From assembly GCF_029227915.1 (NCBI RefSeq), contig NC_079877.1:36173851-36237850 (forward strand): a DNA stretch of 64,000 nt, given 5' to 3'. The number at the start of each line of letters is the position of its first letter. Within the stretch, counting starts at the first letter, position 1. This document shows, one piece after another, positions 1 to 7,729 of the stretch. Origin of the DNA: Hydractinia symbiolongicarpus. Its lineage: Eukaryota; Cnidaria; Hydrozoa; Anthoathecata; Hydractiniidae. Position numbers and translations under genes: made by a program. A model generated the notes under the pieces. The model saw only the letters and a program-made list of their open reading frames with translations. It was not told the DNA's origin and did not search any database.

Positions 1-638
1 CATTTCACAGGTTTGTTGTAGAATTTTGTAGACATTAGCATCTATTTTGTCCTTTAAAAACTTCGTGCAATCTATTAAACTCAGCCGATAATCTGCTGCA
101 CGTTTCGCCTCTTTTCCGGAAAATGACATAGTAACAGTGTTGTTAAATATTTTGCATTCTTCCCTTTCTAGATGGCGTGGCAACTCTTCATACAAATTTC
201 TGATGTGTCCACTCACACAATGCAATGGTTCACAAGGCAAAACCTCGTAACCAGAGAGGTAACAATGTGTCAACGATGATGTAGGTGTATAATACAACAG
301 GGCTGGCATCCGCTGACAACCTGCCAATTCGATGTCGATCAATTTTGACAACGTGTCTTTCGTATTTTCGCACCGGAATTTAACTTCTCTTTCGTGCAAG
401 TCGGTTATCAGGTCTGCCTTCGCCATGCCGTCAGTGTAGTGTAAACACATTTTGTTTGTCACAACTTTTCCATATGTTGAGGCCGTCAAAGTATGGATTT
501 TCGTTTCCAAAGATGTGTGTGGCAAATTAAGGACATGACTAAGGTCATTTGATCTGGATGCCTTAATACCACATGACCAGCAAAAGTGGTGGCCTCCCTT
601 TTGATGTCCAGCCTCGAACTGGCATGCTGGAGCACCGC
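1..638 (-). CDS. Coding exon 8, partial (residues 545-757+)
   Basis: The acceptor is ATAATTATTTTAG|GCGGTG. All 638 nt to the window edge are open in the frame set by exon 7. The exon begins GGAPACQFEAGHQKGGHHFC and continues W-S-C-G, giving an H-H-x-C-x2-C group (residues 561-567) that looks metal-binding. Further on it has ELAGCQRMPALLYY, then LPCEPLHCVSGHIRNLYEEL (residue 679 onward). The last codon ends exactly at base 1 and the gene continues outside. I associate this exon most strongly with the multi-copy cnidarian family mentioned for the whole gene, from memory only. Confidence 0.75.
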
Positions 639-3600
639 CTAAAATAATTATATAGATTTGTAATAAGTTATGTATTGTGTGCTGTTCTTGTTAAAAAAAA
701 CATTTTCGGATTCTTTTTCTTACCCTTAAAAATTCGTACGATGTCGTTCAATACTATGTCGCCAAATGTTGTTGTGCCACGGGAAATTTTCATTATATCC
801 TCTAAGCGTGTGTCGCTGTACATAATCTGCCTGTCACTGGAAGGACATCTTGCAAGCACATAGAGCTCGGGTTGCTCAACAGTAGTTTGAACATCTATTT
901 TCAGTCCTAAAATATAAATATTGTTATTGAACGTCTTTTTTTATAAGAAACATACTTTTTGAGTTCGGCCTGGATGTTTTAATTTTAAAGGAGATTCTCT
1001 GAAAATTTGTAAGAGCCATCTTTATACTTTTAAAGTGCTTATCAGCACTCGTTCCCAGAGTTTTGCCTTCTCTTAACAATAAATATTTTTCATTCTTTTA
1101 AAAAAATATCAGAAAATATGCCAAAATGACCATAATTTTGAAGGAAGCAACGGATTCTTCAAAATCGTTAAAACATTGAGCCTGTTCCATTCCACCAAGC
1201 CTGTTCCATTCGAACTTTAAAGTTTCAGCATCCATGTTTGAATAAAACGAATCTGGTTGTAGTCGTAAAAACGGTTTGTGCTTCTTGAAAAACCTTTTTT
1301 GCAACATTTCGACTGGATTTTTTCTTCCTGTGTGAGCAAAGAACGGATATGAAAACAATCATTTTTTCGTAAATGTGATAGTAATACACGTGATAATAAT
1401 GCGTGATCTAATATATATTAATGCGAATGCGTGATCTAATATATATTAATGCGAATGCGTGATCTAATATATATTAATGCGAATACGTGATCTAATATAT
1501 TAATGCGATGTTTTTCTTACCTTGAACTGTAATCTTGTTGGTCTCAATTTTACCATCATTCAAGGTTAAACTTTCAAACTCCTGTGGAACTATGCATTCT
1601 CCCATTGAATAAATACCCTGTTTAAAAAATAAATATATATACACTTTTTTGTAAGAAACTCCTATATTTCGCGAGTTTCGGTACCTATAATCTTAGCTTC
1701 GTATTTCTTATAAGAAATGTGTACCAATTTAATGAATTGAATTCAAAAAAATATCTAATTTTTAGATTTAATCAAGCAGCCATACTGATGAATAACCAAA
1801 ATTTCTTTCGAAACATTTCTACTAAAATTGTGACAAAATTCTTAAAAACTTGCATATCCAGTAACAAATATAGAACCTAGAAACAAGTTCAACAACATAA
1901 AAATCTATTTCAAAAATGTACCTTGTGAATAAGATCTTTTAATCTACTTGTCACCTCAGCATCCTGCTCTTCTGTTGGCATTGTAACATCTGTTCCAATG
2001 AGTCTTAAAATATGAAAACATCTTTACTAAAACCTCTAGTCAATAAATGCTGCGTTTACACTTGAGCACTTATACGGATTCAAAGAAAGTATTCGGATTC
2101 AAACGAAAACGTAATAGTTTAAGACAGACTATTTTATTCGTTTACACTCCGTTATTCAGATATATGCATTATTGTATATATAGGTTTAAATTAGAAATTT
2201 ATACGGATTCAAGCAATTATTACGGATTCAAACGAATCTGGGAAAAAAAAATTCTGAAACTTTTCAGTTTTATTTTTTTATCGTTTTCATGCTGAATCCG
2301 TATAAATTTGCAAAATCTAGTGTAAACGCAATCCGTATAAATTCTATTTTTAGTAACTTACTCATAAATCCAGATAAATTTGCACAAGTGTAAACGCAGT
2401 AAAAATTTGCATATTTATTTTTTCATGTAAATAAAAAATTCAATTCCTCCTACATTTCTCTAATAGAAAATTGATGGGTTTAAAGCATCGTATAATATAT
2501 ACCTCCTTTTCATTTTTCTAATTCTTGGCTTTGACGAGAATGTAGCAAATCGGTTCAAGTCACAACCACTGTTATTTAAAAATGTCTTGACAATTTGTCC
2601 AGCATTTTTAGGAGTTTCACCTTTTGAGTTGAGTAAGTTAAAATCCTTAGCTAACTGAGTGAAATTAACCTCATCACCATCTGGCAAATTGGTAACTTTA
2701 GTGAGACAGCCAGCTGAATCCCAACTGTAGTTATCAAGGTTGCCAACATGGTCATGAGGTCTCTTGAATCCAGCAGCTATAACTTCTTTTTCATTCAATG
2801 TGCGTTGGAGGGCACTTTCACGACTTTCAAACGATTTAGTCATTCTTTGTTCATTGTATTGCCTTTTTGACAATGTTGAACCAAACAGTCTGAGAAAAAT
2901 ATTAAAAAATTATTAACAAATAATAATCATTATCATGCACCTCAGGCGGAGCGTCTGACATAATATTTTTGGATATTCGTGCAGTCGTTAGCCGAATATC
3001 TCAGCAGATATCCGATATCGAATATCTGTTCGAGATATTCGATAGTCTCTCCGACACTTATATTTCGTTTATATATATAGTTACTTTAAAATTATACATG
3101 CAACTCAGTCAGATGGAGAGTTAAAACTAATTAAAAATAAAAAAGTTATGAAACAAAGGATGTATTATATCGCACTCCATCTTTTATTGTTCTCGATAGT
3201 AGTACACAAAGGATAAGCAATCAGATGGAGAGCTGAAAATAACTGAAGCGCGAACGTTTTAAAACAACAAGAAACAAGAACAACGAAAAAGACAAAAACA
3301 AAACAAAATATAATATGGAGAGGTTCTCCACTTTAGATAATAATTCCTTTCCAATTGTGCATGATAAAACAGATATTCAGCGCGGTAAAATCGGATATCG
3401 TAATTATTAAGTCTCGCTTTGTTTATATATATTAATACCACAAGCTCGACTGAATAATTACGGATATCCGATTTTACATTGCTGAATATCTGCTTAATAT
3501 GGAGCGGTAATGTTATACAAAATATAAATGGAACTTTGAATAATTTTTATTTTACTTATGCTGACTGAAAACTTTCAATACAATATTTTTTGCTATATAT

Positions 3601-4277
3601 ATCTTAATAACTTTAGTCACAGTGAAAAAATACCTTGATACAGATGTTTCTTTCCACTGATTTTCTATATCTTTCTTCACACTCCTACAAATGTCTATTT
3701 GTTTCTCAGCTCTCTTTGTGCTGCAACATAAACTAACAGCCTTTTCAAATGTTACACTGTGTTGCTCCTTAAACTTCTGGTCTAATGATTTGATGGTAGA
3801 TTTGGTGATGTCTAACAAAACTTTTTTTGCTGGTTTATAGAGTCCAGCCTCTATCGCTCTTTTTTTCAGATAGCTTACCTTTACTGGAAAATATGACAGT
3901 GGTATTCTATATTTTTCATTTGTTAAACATGCTTTACAATCCAAAAGACAATGTTTTTGTTTATCTCCAGACGTTAGCTTATTCCAAGCTTCCGATGAAA
4001 ACGACTCTAAAACATGTTTTTTCTTTTCAGCAGATGTTTTCCCAAGTGCAAATACATGATTTTTTATTTTGATGAAATGTTTTTTGTATGGCTCATAAGT
4101 TATCTCAAAACTTGTTCCTTCAGCAAACTGGGAAATAAAACTTAAATGGTGATTTTTATAAACTATTGCCACCTCGTCTGTTCTAAAGTTCTTCCCCAGT
4201 CTATCACTATCCTTCATCAACAACTCATACACATACACTTTTGCAAATCCACAGGTGAGTGGATCTAACAAAGACAT
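1..4277 (-). CDS. Multi-exon gene, uncharacterised protein, 3' end outside window
   Basis: Eight coding exons can be joined: 4277-3634, 2889-2503, 2003-1922, 1617-1521, 1327-1131, 998-956, 906-724 and 638-<1. Every intron begins GT and ends AG, and every split codon is restored in phase, giving 757 codons without a stop before the window edge. I do not recognise a named domain. Visible features are a cysteine cluster near residues 110-117 (C110, C114, C117), a basic middle region, an H561-H562-x-C564-x2-C567 motif that could bind zinc, and a motif EPLHCVSGH at 681-689. As I remember them, multi-copy uncharacterised cnidarian proteins share the stretch around E553-C567 and the EPLH motif. Such families may derive from transposons, but that is inference. 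The start is the first ATG after a likely 5' UTR acceptor at 4288. The least certain junction is the donor of the fifth exon. The frame is intact, so this looks like a live gene rather than a relic. Confidence 0.75.
724..906 (-). CDS. Coding exon 7 (residues 484-544)
   Basis: The acceptor is TTTATATTTTAG|GACTG and the donor TTTTTAAGG|GTAAGAAA. The 183 nt read LKIDVQTTVEQPELYVLARC and end with DIVLNDIVRIFK plus one G. It immediately precedes the cysteine/histidine motif in exon 8. An apparent 62-residue frame on the opposite strand over the same bases is a shadow. Confidence 0.75.
956..998 (-). CDS. Coding exon 6, 43-nt microexon (residues 470-483)
   Basis: A 43-nt exon lies between acceptor ACAAATTTTCAG|AGAATC and donor CTCAAAAA|GTATGT. 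It reads RISFKIKTSRPNSK and leaves one A, which joins GA of the next exon to give Arg484. It is followed by an intron of only 49 bp (907-955). Without this exon the phases of exons 5 and 7 would not match, which is the main evidence for it. Confidence 0.6.
1131..1327 (-). CDS. Coding exon 5 (residues 404-469), donor uncertain
   Basis: The acceptor is GCTCACACAG|GAAG, and phase with the previous exon gives GRKNPVEMLQ. The segment is rich in aromatic and basic residues (KRFFKKHKPFLRL). The donor is the weak point of the model. ATTATG|GTCATT at 1131 and GAATCC|GTTGCT at 1152 both end in phase 0, so either keeps the downstream frame and they differ by seven residues. Neither is a strong donor. 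Confidence 0.6.
1401..1509. repeat. 28-bp minisatellite in intron 4
   Basis: Four copies of a 28-bp unit start at 1401, 1429, 1457 and 1485. Each begins GCGTGATCTAATATATATTA and ends ATGCGAAT. The last copy starts ACGTGATC and lacks two bases of the AT run. It lies between exons 4 and 5, so length change here would not alter the protein. Confidence 0.9.
1521..1617 (-). CDS. Coding exon 4 (residues 372-403)
   Basis: The exon is bounded by acceptor TTTAAACAG|GGTATT and a strong donor TTCAAG|GTAAGA. Its 97 nt read GIYSMGECIVPQEFESLTLN, continuing to DGKIETNKITVQ, and leave one G that combines with GA of the next exon to give Gly404. The frame is open, and both junctions match consensus better than most in this gene. 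Confidence 0.72.
1922..2003 (-). CDS. Coding exon 3 (residues 344-371)
   Basis: This exon is too short to stand out as an open frame. The acceptor TATTTTAAG|ACTC and donor CACAAG|GTACAT bound 82 nt that complete Arg344 and then read LIGTDVTMPTEEQDAEVTSR, continuing to LKDLIHK. It ends in phase 0. It is supported by exact phase agreement with both neighbours and by low-complexity AT-rich intron sequence on either side. Confidence 0.7.
2050..2399. mobile_element. MITE-like element with terminal inverted repeats, in intron 2
   Basis: The left end CTGCGTTTACACTTGAGCA and the reverse complement of the right end, CTGCGTTTACACTTGTGCA, match at 18 of 19 bases. Weaker similarity continues inward. Inside are repeated ATACGGATTCAA-type motifs, in direct orientation near 2070-2110 and 2200-2235 and inverted (TGAATCCGTATAAATTTGC) near 2290-2365. 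This is the layout of sub-terminal transposase-binding repeats in hAT-like non-autonomous elements. There is no coding capacity; an 82-codon frame across it is fortuitous. I could not see a clear target-site duplication, so the superfamily is uncertain. Confidence 0.7.
2503..2889 (-). CDS. Coding exon 2 (residues 215-343)
   Basis: The acceptor is TTTTTCTCAG|ACTG and the donor AAAAGGAG|GTATAT. The exon is 387 nt: one base completes Arg215, 128 codons follow, and two bases (AG) carry over. It encodes a charged segment beginning LFGSTLSKRQYNEQ and ending in a very basic stretch (KPRIRKMKR). The region 'TQLAKDFNLLN...AGQIVKTFLN' is predicted to be helical and could belong to a small helical DNA-binding fold, but I cannot name one. 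A methionine at 2873 is internal, not the start. Confidence 0.75.
2993..3041. repeat. Nested inverted repeat in intron 1
   Basis: CGAATATCTC (2993-3002) is the exact reverse complement of GAGATATTCG (3032-3041). Inside it CAGATA pairs with TATCTG around a GATATC-rich centre. It lies about 330 bp from a second hairpin at 3369-3493 built from the same GATAT/ATATC words, so both may be parts of one degraded non-autonomous element. Confidence 0.6.
3105..3243. repeat. Pair of short direct repeats in intron 1
   Basis: The word TCAGATGGAGAG occurs near 3108 and again near 3221, each followed by similar A-rich sequence (TTAAAACTAA and CTGAAAATAA). A reversed relative, CTCCATCT, lies between them near 3175. 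No gene is evident here. These may be internal repeats of the element represented by the nearby hairpins. Confidence 0.4.
3369..3493. repeat. Long inverted repeat (about 45-bp arms) in intron 1
   Basis: The left arm (3369-3413) includes CAGATATTCAG, then TAAAATCGGATATC, then GTAATTATT. The right arm (3448-3493) contains the reverse complement of each in order, with about five mismatches and one single-base indel. A 34-bp AT-rich loop separates them. It is probably a fold-back remnant of a transposable element. Confidence 0.75.
3634..4277 (-). CDS. Coding exon 1 (residues 1-214)
   Basis: This exon opens with ATG at 4277 (MSLLDPLTCG) and ends at a good donor, TCAAG|GTATTT, with the intron starting at 3633. 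It leaves two bases (AG) of a split arginine codon, completed by A at the start of the next exon. The protein part is hydrophilic and lysine-rich, with a C-x3-C-x2-C cluster at residues 110-117 and a CC pair near 184. The open frame continues 82 bases past the donor before a stop, which could make this look like a 241-residue single-exon gene. The exact phase match to 2889 argues for splicing. Confidence 0.75.
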
Positions 4278-4355
4278 GCTGTTTGAAACTAAAATAAAAT
4301 ATGAAATACATGAAATTCATAGACGTGGCTCGTAACAATATTTACACTTTTTTCT

Positions 4356-4420
4356 ATAAGAACAATTTTATAAGAACAATGAGGCTGAATTTTTTTAAAA
4401 TAAGAACAAAATAAGAACAA
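4356..4420. repeat. Four short direct repeats in the 5' UTR intron
   Basis: The word ATAAGAACAA occurs four times (about 4356, 4370, 4400 and 4410) just upstream of the coding start on the minus strand. They lie in the intron next to the start-codon exon. No function can be read from the sequence. Confidence 0.6.
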
Positions 4421-4666
4421 TGGCAAGGCGGAAATTCTCTTTTTCTCTTAAAAACACAACAAACATGGAGAAATATCTGTCAAGTTATATGTAGAATAAA
4501 ATATAAATATTTGATTGTTTTGTTTTTACAAAGAGTGCACAAGAAAAATTGAGCTGAATAAAGTTTTTAAATGAAAAATTTAACTAGAAATTGCTACACA
4601 GTGTTTCATGCTTTTTGCAATTAATTTTGACAAAATGATTTATAATATCCGCATAAAACGTGATCA

Positions 4667-4728
4667 GATCCAGGCAGGAGTTGAACCTGCTCGCCTTTTT
4701 GGTGTTTTTCCAAAGAGACATCTGGATC
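4667..4728 (-). ncRNA. tRNA-like sequence, shortened (pseudo-tRNA or SINE head)
   Basis: On the minus strand GATCCAG at the 5' end pairs perfectly with CTGGATC at the 3' end (7-bp acceptor stem). A perfect 5-bp T-arm (GCAGG TTCAACT CCTGC) contains GGTTCAACTCC, a good RNA polymerase III B box. A D-loop-like CTTTGGAAAA is present, but the D stem is poor and the anticodon arm is truncated. The total is 62 nt rather than about 72. It therefore cannot be a normal cytosolic tRNA. Options are a tRNA pseudogene, a mitochondrial-type tRNA copied to the nucleus, or the head of a tRNA-derived SINE. It lies in the long 5' UTR intron. Confidence 0.45.
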
Positions 4729-5280
4729 GTAACTTAATGAAGTAGTGTGCATTCAGAAAGTACATCTACATCAGTACACTCGGACATCTTGTAACTTCGG
4801 ACGGTAAACAAAATCTCAAAAACACCCAGAGCAAGGGGTCTGAGAATATAAACACCATCGCATCACAATGAAAGTCGTTGATTGAATTAAACTGTATTTT
4901 CTTACTAACTAGACTTTATTAACTAATTTAGTTACCATATTCCCTCCAGACACAGTAAAATATGTTCAGAGTTTAGTTTTCACAGTTTTCACAGTAGCCA
5001 GTAGCTAGCTAAAGCTATATATACTTTCCTTTCCTCAAATTAAAAACAGAAAATTGTCATTTTTTGCCGAGTCATGTGACAACGCGCCTGAGAGGATGCG
5101 TGACTGCTAAATTATATAATTTTATCTAGGACAGCACTTGTAAATAGCTCTCTAGTCTAGCTGTATATATAGCTAGCTATATAGCTGCCAGAAGAATTTT
5201 CCAAACTTATATTAGCTAATTATGCTTCAAAGAAGCTAGACTTACAAATTAATGATTAAAGTAATGTATAGATATCTCAC
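4729..5280. other. Non-coding, AT-rich intron sequence
   Basis: I see no open frame, RNA gene or clear repeat family here. The notable content is an AGCT-rich stretch with short palindromes (for example TATATATAGCTAGCTATATA near 5168-5187). The stretch is the distal part of the proposed 5' UTR intron. Confidence 0.5.
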
Positions 5281-5350
5281 CTAAAGTCTTTTTCACCTTA
5301 CTTCCAAAAAGCACAAAGTTTTAAGATGTTGTCATTTTTTCCGCCAAAAT
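5281..5350 (-). other. Probable non-coding first exon (5' UTR)
   Basis: On the minus strand a strong donor, GACTTTAG|GTGAGAT, lies at 5281. The only ATG just upstream of it opens a four-codon frame (ATG ACA ACA TCT TAA), so the exon would be untranslated. It would splice to the acceptor ATTTTATTTTAG at 4288, eleven bases before the start codon, across a 992-bp intron. The 5' limit is a guess from the promoter-like motifs at 5341-5400. Confidence 0.4.
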
Positions 5351-5400
5351 ACCGCCATTATTAGGACTGTCCAAAGTCATTCTGTAATCTGATTGGCTGA
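5341..5400 (-). promoter_or_regulatory. Candidate promoter: CCAAT box plus E2F/YY1-like sites
   Basis: Read on the minus strand in order, there is TCAGCCAATC (5400-5391, a CCAAT box), then AATAATGGCGG (5362-5352, YY1-like), then TTTTGGCGG (5349-5341, E2F-like). These sit just before the putative first exon. YY1-type ATGGCGG sites are often close to animal transcription starts. The cluster could also serve an unseen plus-strand transcript. Confidence 0.35.
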
Positions 5401-5969
5401 AAAATGCCTGTCCGTTCTGGTCTGGTAATTATCCTTTTACTGATTTTCCCTATGTTTGTTTTGATTCATTACCCTAGCCAACACATCATGTCTTTATTCA
5501 TCTTTCGCATACTTATTTGCCACTAAACACACACAAATATTGTAATATTTGGAAAGAGCAGTAATTAGTTTATCAGTTTATGTAAAGTCTGCGGTGTTTA
5601 TGCGCGTGTCCAGCAGAGAATGTAAACTTTTTGGTCCAAGGGTGACAAAAAAGTTTAATACTTTTGCATTTATTTCCTTGTCTAAGAGACAATAACCCGC
5701 AGACTTTTTAGAAAATGATAACCCATCTTATTACCCGTTTTACTTTCACTCGAATGACTCTAGACACTTTAATATAAGCGTGCGATTTTCCAAAAAACCC
5801 CTTAAAAGTATAAGCACTTTAAGGGAGCATATCTCACGCTTATAAAAACCTTGAGTGTAACCCAGGCCTTAAAATGATCGTGGAAGAACTGTAAATCAGA
5901 TATTACATCTTCTTATGGCTCCATGTACACTTCCGATTATCTACAAGAGCCAAAAAGTCCAACCTTTAA
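5401..5969. other. Intergenic sequence before the satellite
   Basis: No gene could be supported. The stretch contains the fold-back listed at 5774-5843 and otherwise looks like unique AT-rich DNA. Confidence 0.5.
5774..5843. repeat. Fold-back sequence with nested inverted repeats
   Basis: ATAAGCGTG (5774-5782) is the reverse complement of CACGCTTAT (5835-5843). Nested inside, CCTTAAAAGT (5800-5809) pairs with ACTTTAAGG (5816-5824) with one bulged base. Weaker symmetry may continue outward to the TTTCACTCGAA / GAGTGTAA words. It could be a small MITE. No target duplication is obvious. Confidence 0.45.
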
Positions 5970-6042
5970 AAAAGCGGAAAAAGCGTGTATTTTGCAGATC
6001 CCCACCTTAACTACATCGAGTTCTTGTGGTGCAGAAATAAGT
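5970..6042 (+). pseudogene. Possible relic of a DDE transposase C-terminus
   Basis: One plus-strand frame reads YFADPHLNYIEFLWCRNK just before the first satellite monomer. The pattern LNxIExxW is typical of the last catalytic glutamate region (ELNPIExxW) of several DDE transposase families. The frame has a stop a few codons upstream and is cut off by the satellite downstream, so it is at most a short dead fragment. The match is short and could be chance. Confidence 0.25.
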
Positions 6043-7729
6043 TGAAAAATCGTTCGGGAAATGAGTTTACTCCCTTGGTACTTTCTCTGCATACTTTTGA
6101 CTATACGGGCCGAGTCCGGGATTTACGGGAAATCGCGGGTTTTCGTTTGCCGGCGATTAAACTTCTTTTATTCAGCGTTTCATCAAAAATAAAAACATTT
6201 TTGAAAACTACAAGTCTCATGCGTTTTAGTGTTTAAAAAATAATTTAAAAAATCGTTCGGGAAATGAGTTTACTCCCTGGGTACTTTCTTTGTATACCTT
6301 TGGCTATACGGACCGAGTCCGGGATTTACGGGAATTCGCGGGTTTTCGTTTGCCGGCGATTAAACTTCTTTTATTCAGCGTCTCATCAAAAATGAAAACA
6401 TTTTTGAAAACTACAAGTCTCATGCCTTCTAGTAGTGAAAAAATAATTTAAAAAAACGTTCGGGAAATGAGTTTACTCCCTGGGTACTTTCTTTGTATAT
6501 ATTCGACTATACGTGCCTAGCTCGGGACTTACGGAAAATCGCTAGTTTTCGTTTGCCGGCGATTAAACCTCTTTTATTAAGCGTCTCATCAAAAATGAAA
6601 ACATTTTTGAAAACTACAAGTCTCATGCGTTTTAGTGGCGAAAAAATTATTTAAAAAATCGTTCTGGAAATGAGTTTACTCCCTGGGTACTTTCTTTGTA
6701 TACTTTTGACTATACGGGCCGAGTCCGGGATTTACGGGAAATCGCGGGTTTTCGTTTGCCGGCGATTAAACCTCTTTCATTTAGCGTCTCATAAAAAATG
6801 AAAACATTTTTGAAAACTACAAGTCTCTTGCCTTTTAGTGGTGAAAAAATAATTCGAAAAATCGTTCGGAAAATAAATTTACTCCCTGGGTACTTTGTTT
6901 GTATACATGCGACAATACCGGCCAAGCCTGGGATTTACGGGAAATCGCGGGTTTTCGTTTGCCGGCGATCAAACCTCTTTTATTAAGCGTCTCATCAAAA
7001 ATGAAAACATTTTTAAAAACTACAAGTCTCATGCGTTTTGGTGGTGAAAAAGTAATTTAAAAAATCGTTCGGAAAATGAGTTTACTTCCTGGGTACTTTC
7101 TCTGTATACTTTTGACTATACGGGCCGAGTCCGGGATTTACGGGAAATCGCGGGTTTTCGTTTGTCGGCGATTAAACTTCTTTTATTGAGCGTCTCATCA
7201 AAAATAAAAACATTTTTGAAAACTACAAGTCTCATGCGTTTTAGTGTTGAAAAAATAATTTAAAAAATCGTTCGGGAAATAAGTTTACTCCCTTGGTACT
7301 TTCTTTGTATACCTTTGGCTATACGGGCCGAGTCCGGGATTTACGGGAAATCGGGGGTTTTCGTTTGCCGGCGATTAAACCTCTTTCATTTAGCGTCTCA
7401 TAAAAAATGAAAACATTTTTGAAAACTACAAGTCTCTTGCCTTTTAGTGGTGAAAAAATAATTCGAAAAATCGTTCGGAAAATAAGTTTACTCCCTGGGT
7501 ACTTTGTTTGTATACATGCGACAATACCGGCCAAGCCTGGGATTTACGGGAAATCGCGGGTTTTCGTTTGCCGGCAATCAAACCTCTTTTATTAAGCGTC
7601 TCATCAAAAATGAAAACATTTTTAAAAACTACAAGTCTCATGCGTTTTGGTGGTGAAAAAGTAATTTAAAAAATCGTTCGGGAAATGAGTTTACTTCCTG
7701 GGTACTTTCTCTGTATACTTTTGACTATA

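Noticed and set aside
2047-2295. 82-codon plus-strand open frame
   Set aside because: It lies wholly across a MITE and is built from its repeated motifs.
3552-3633. C-terminal extension of exon 1 to the stop near 3552
   Set aside because: A good donor lies at 3634/3633 and the phase matches the next exon exactly. The extra residues are AT-rich intron read-through.
3827-4072. 81-codon plus-strand open frame
   Set aside because: It is antisense to coding exon 1, which has much stronger support from splice phase.
5168-5215. AGCT-rich palindromic stretch as a regulatory site
   Set aside because: It is a low-complexity AT-rich run with no recognisable motif set, so no function can be supported.
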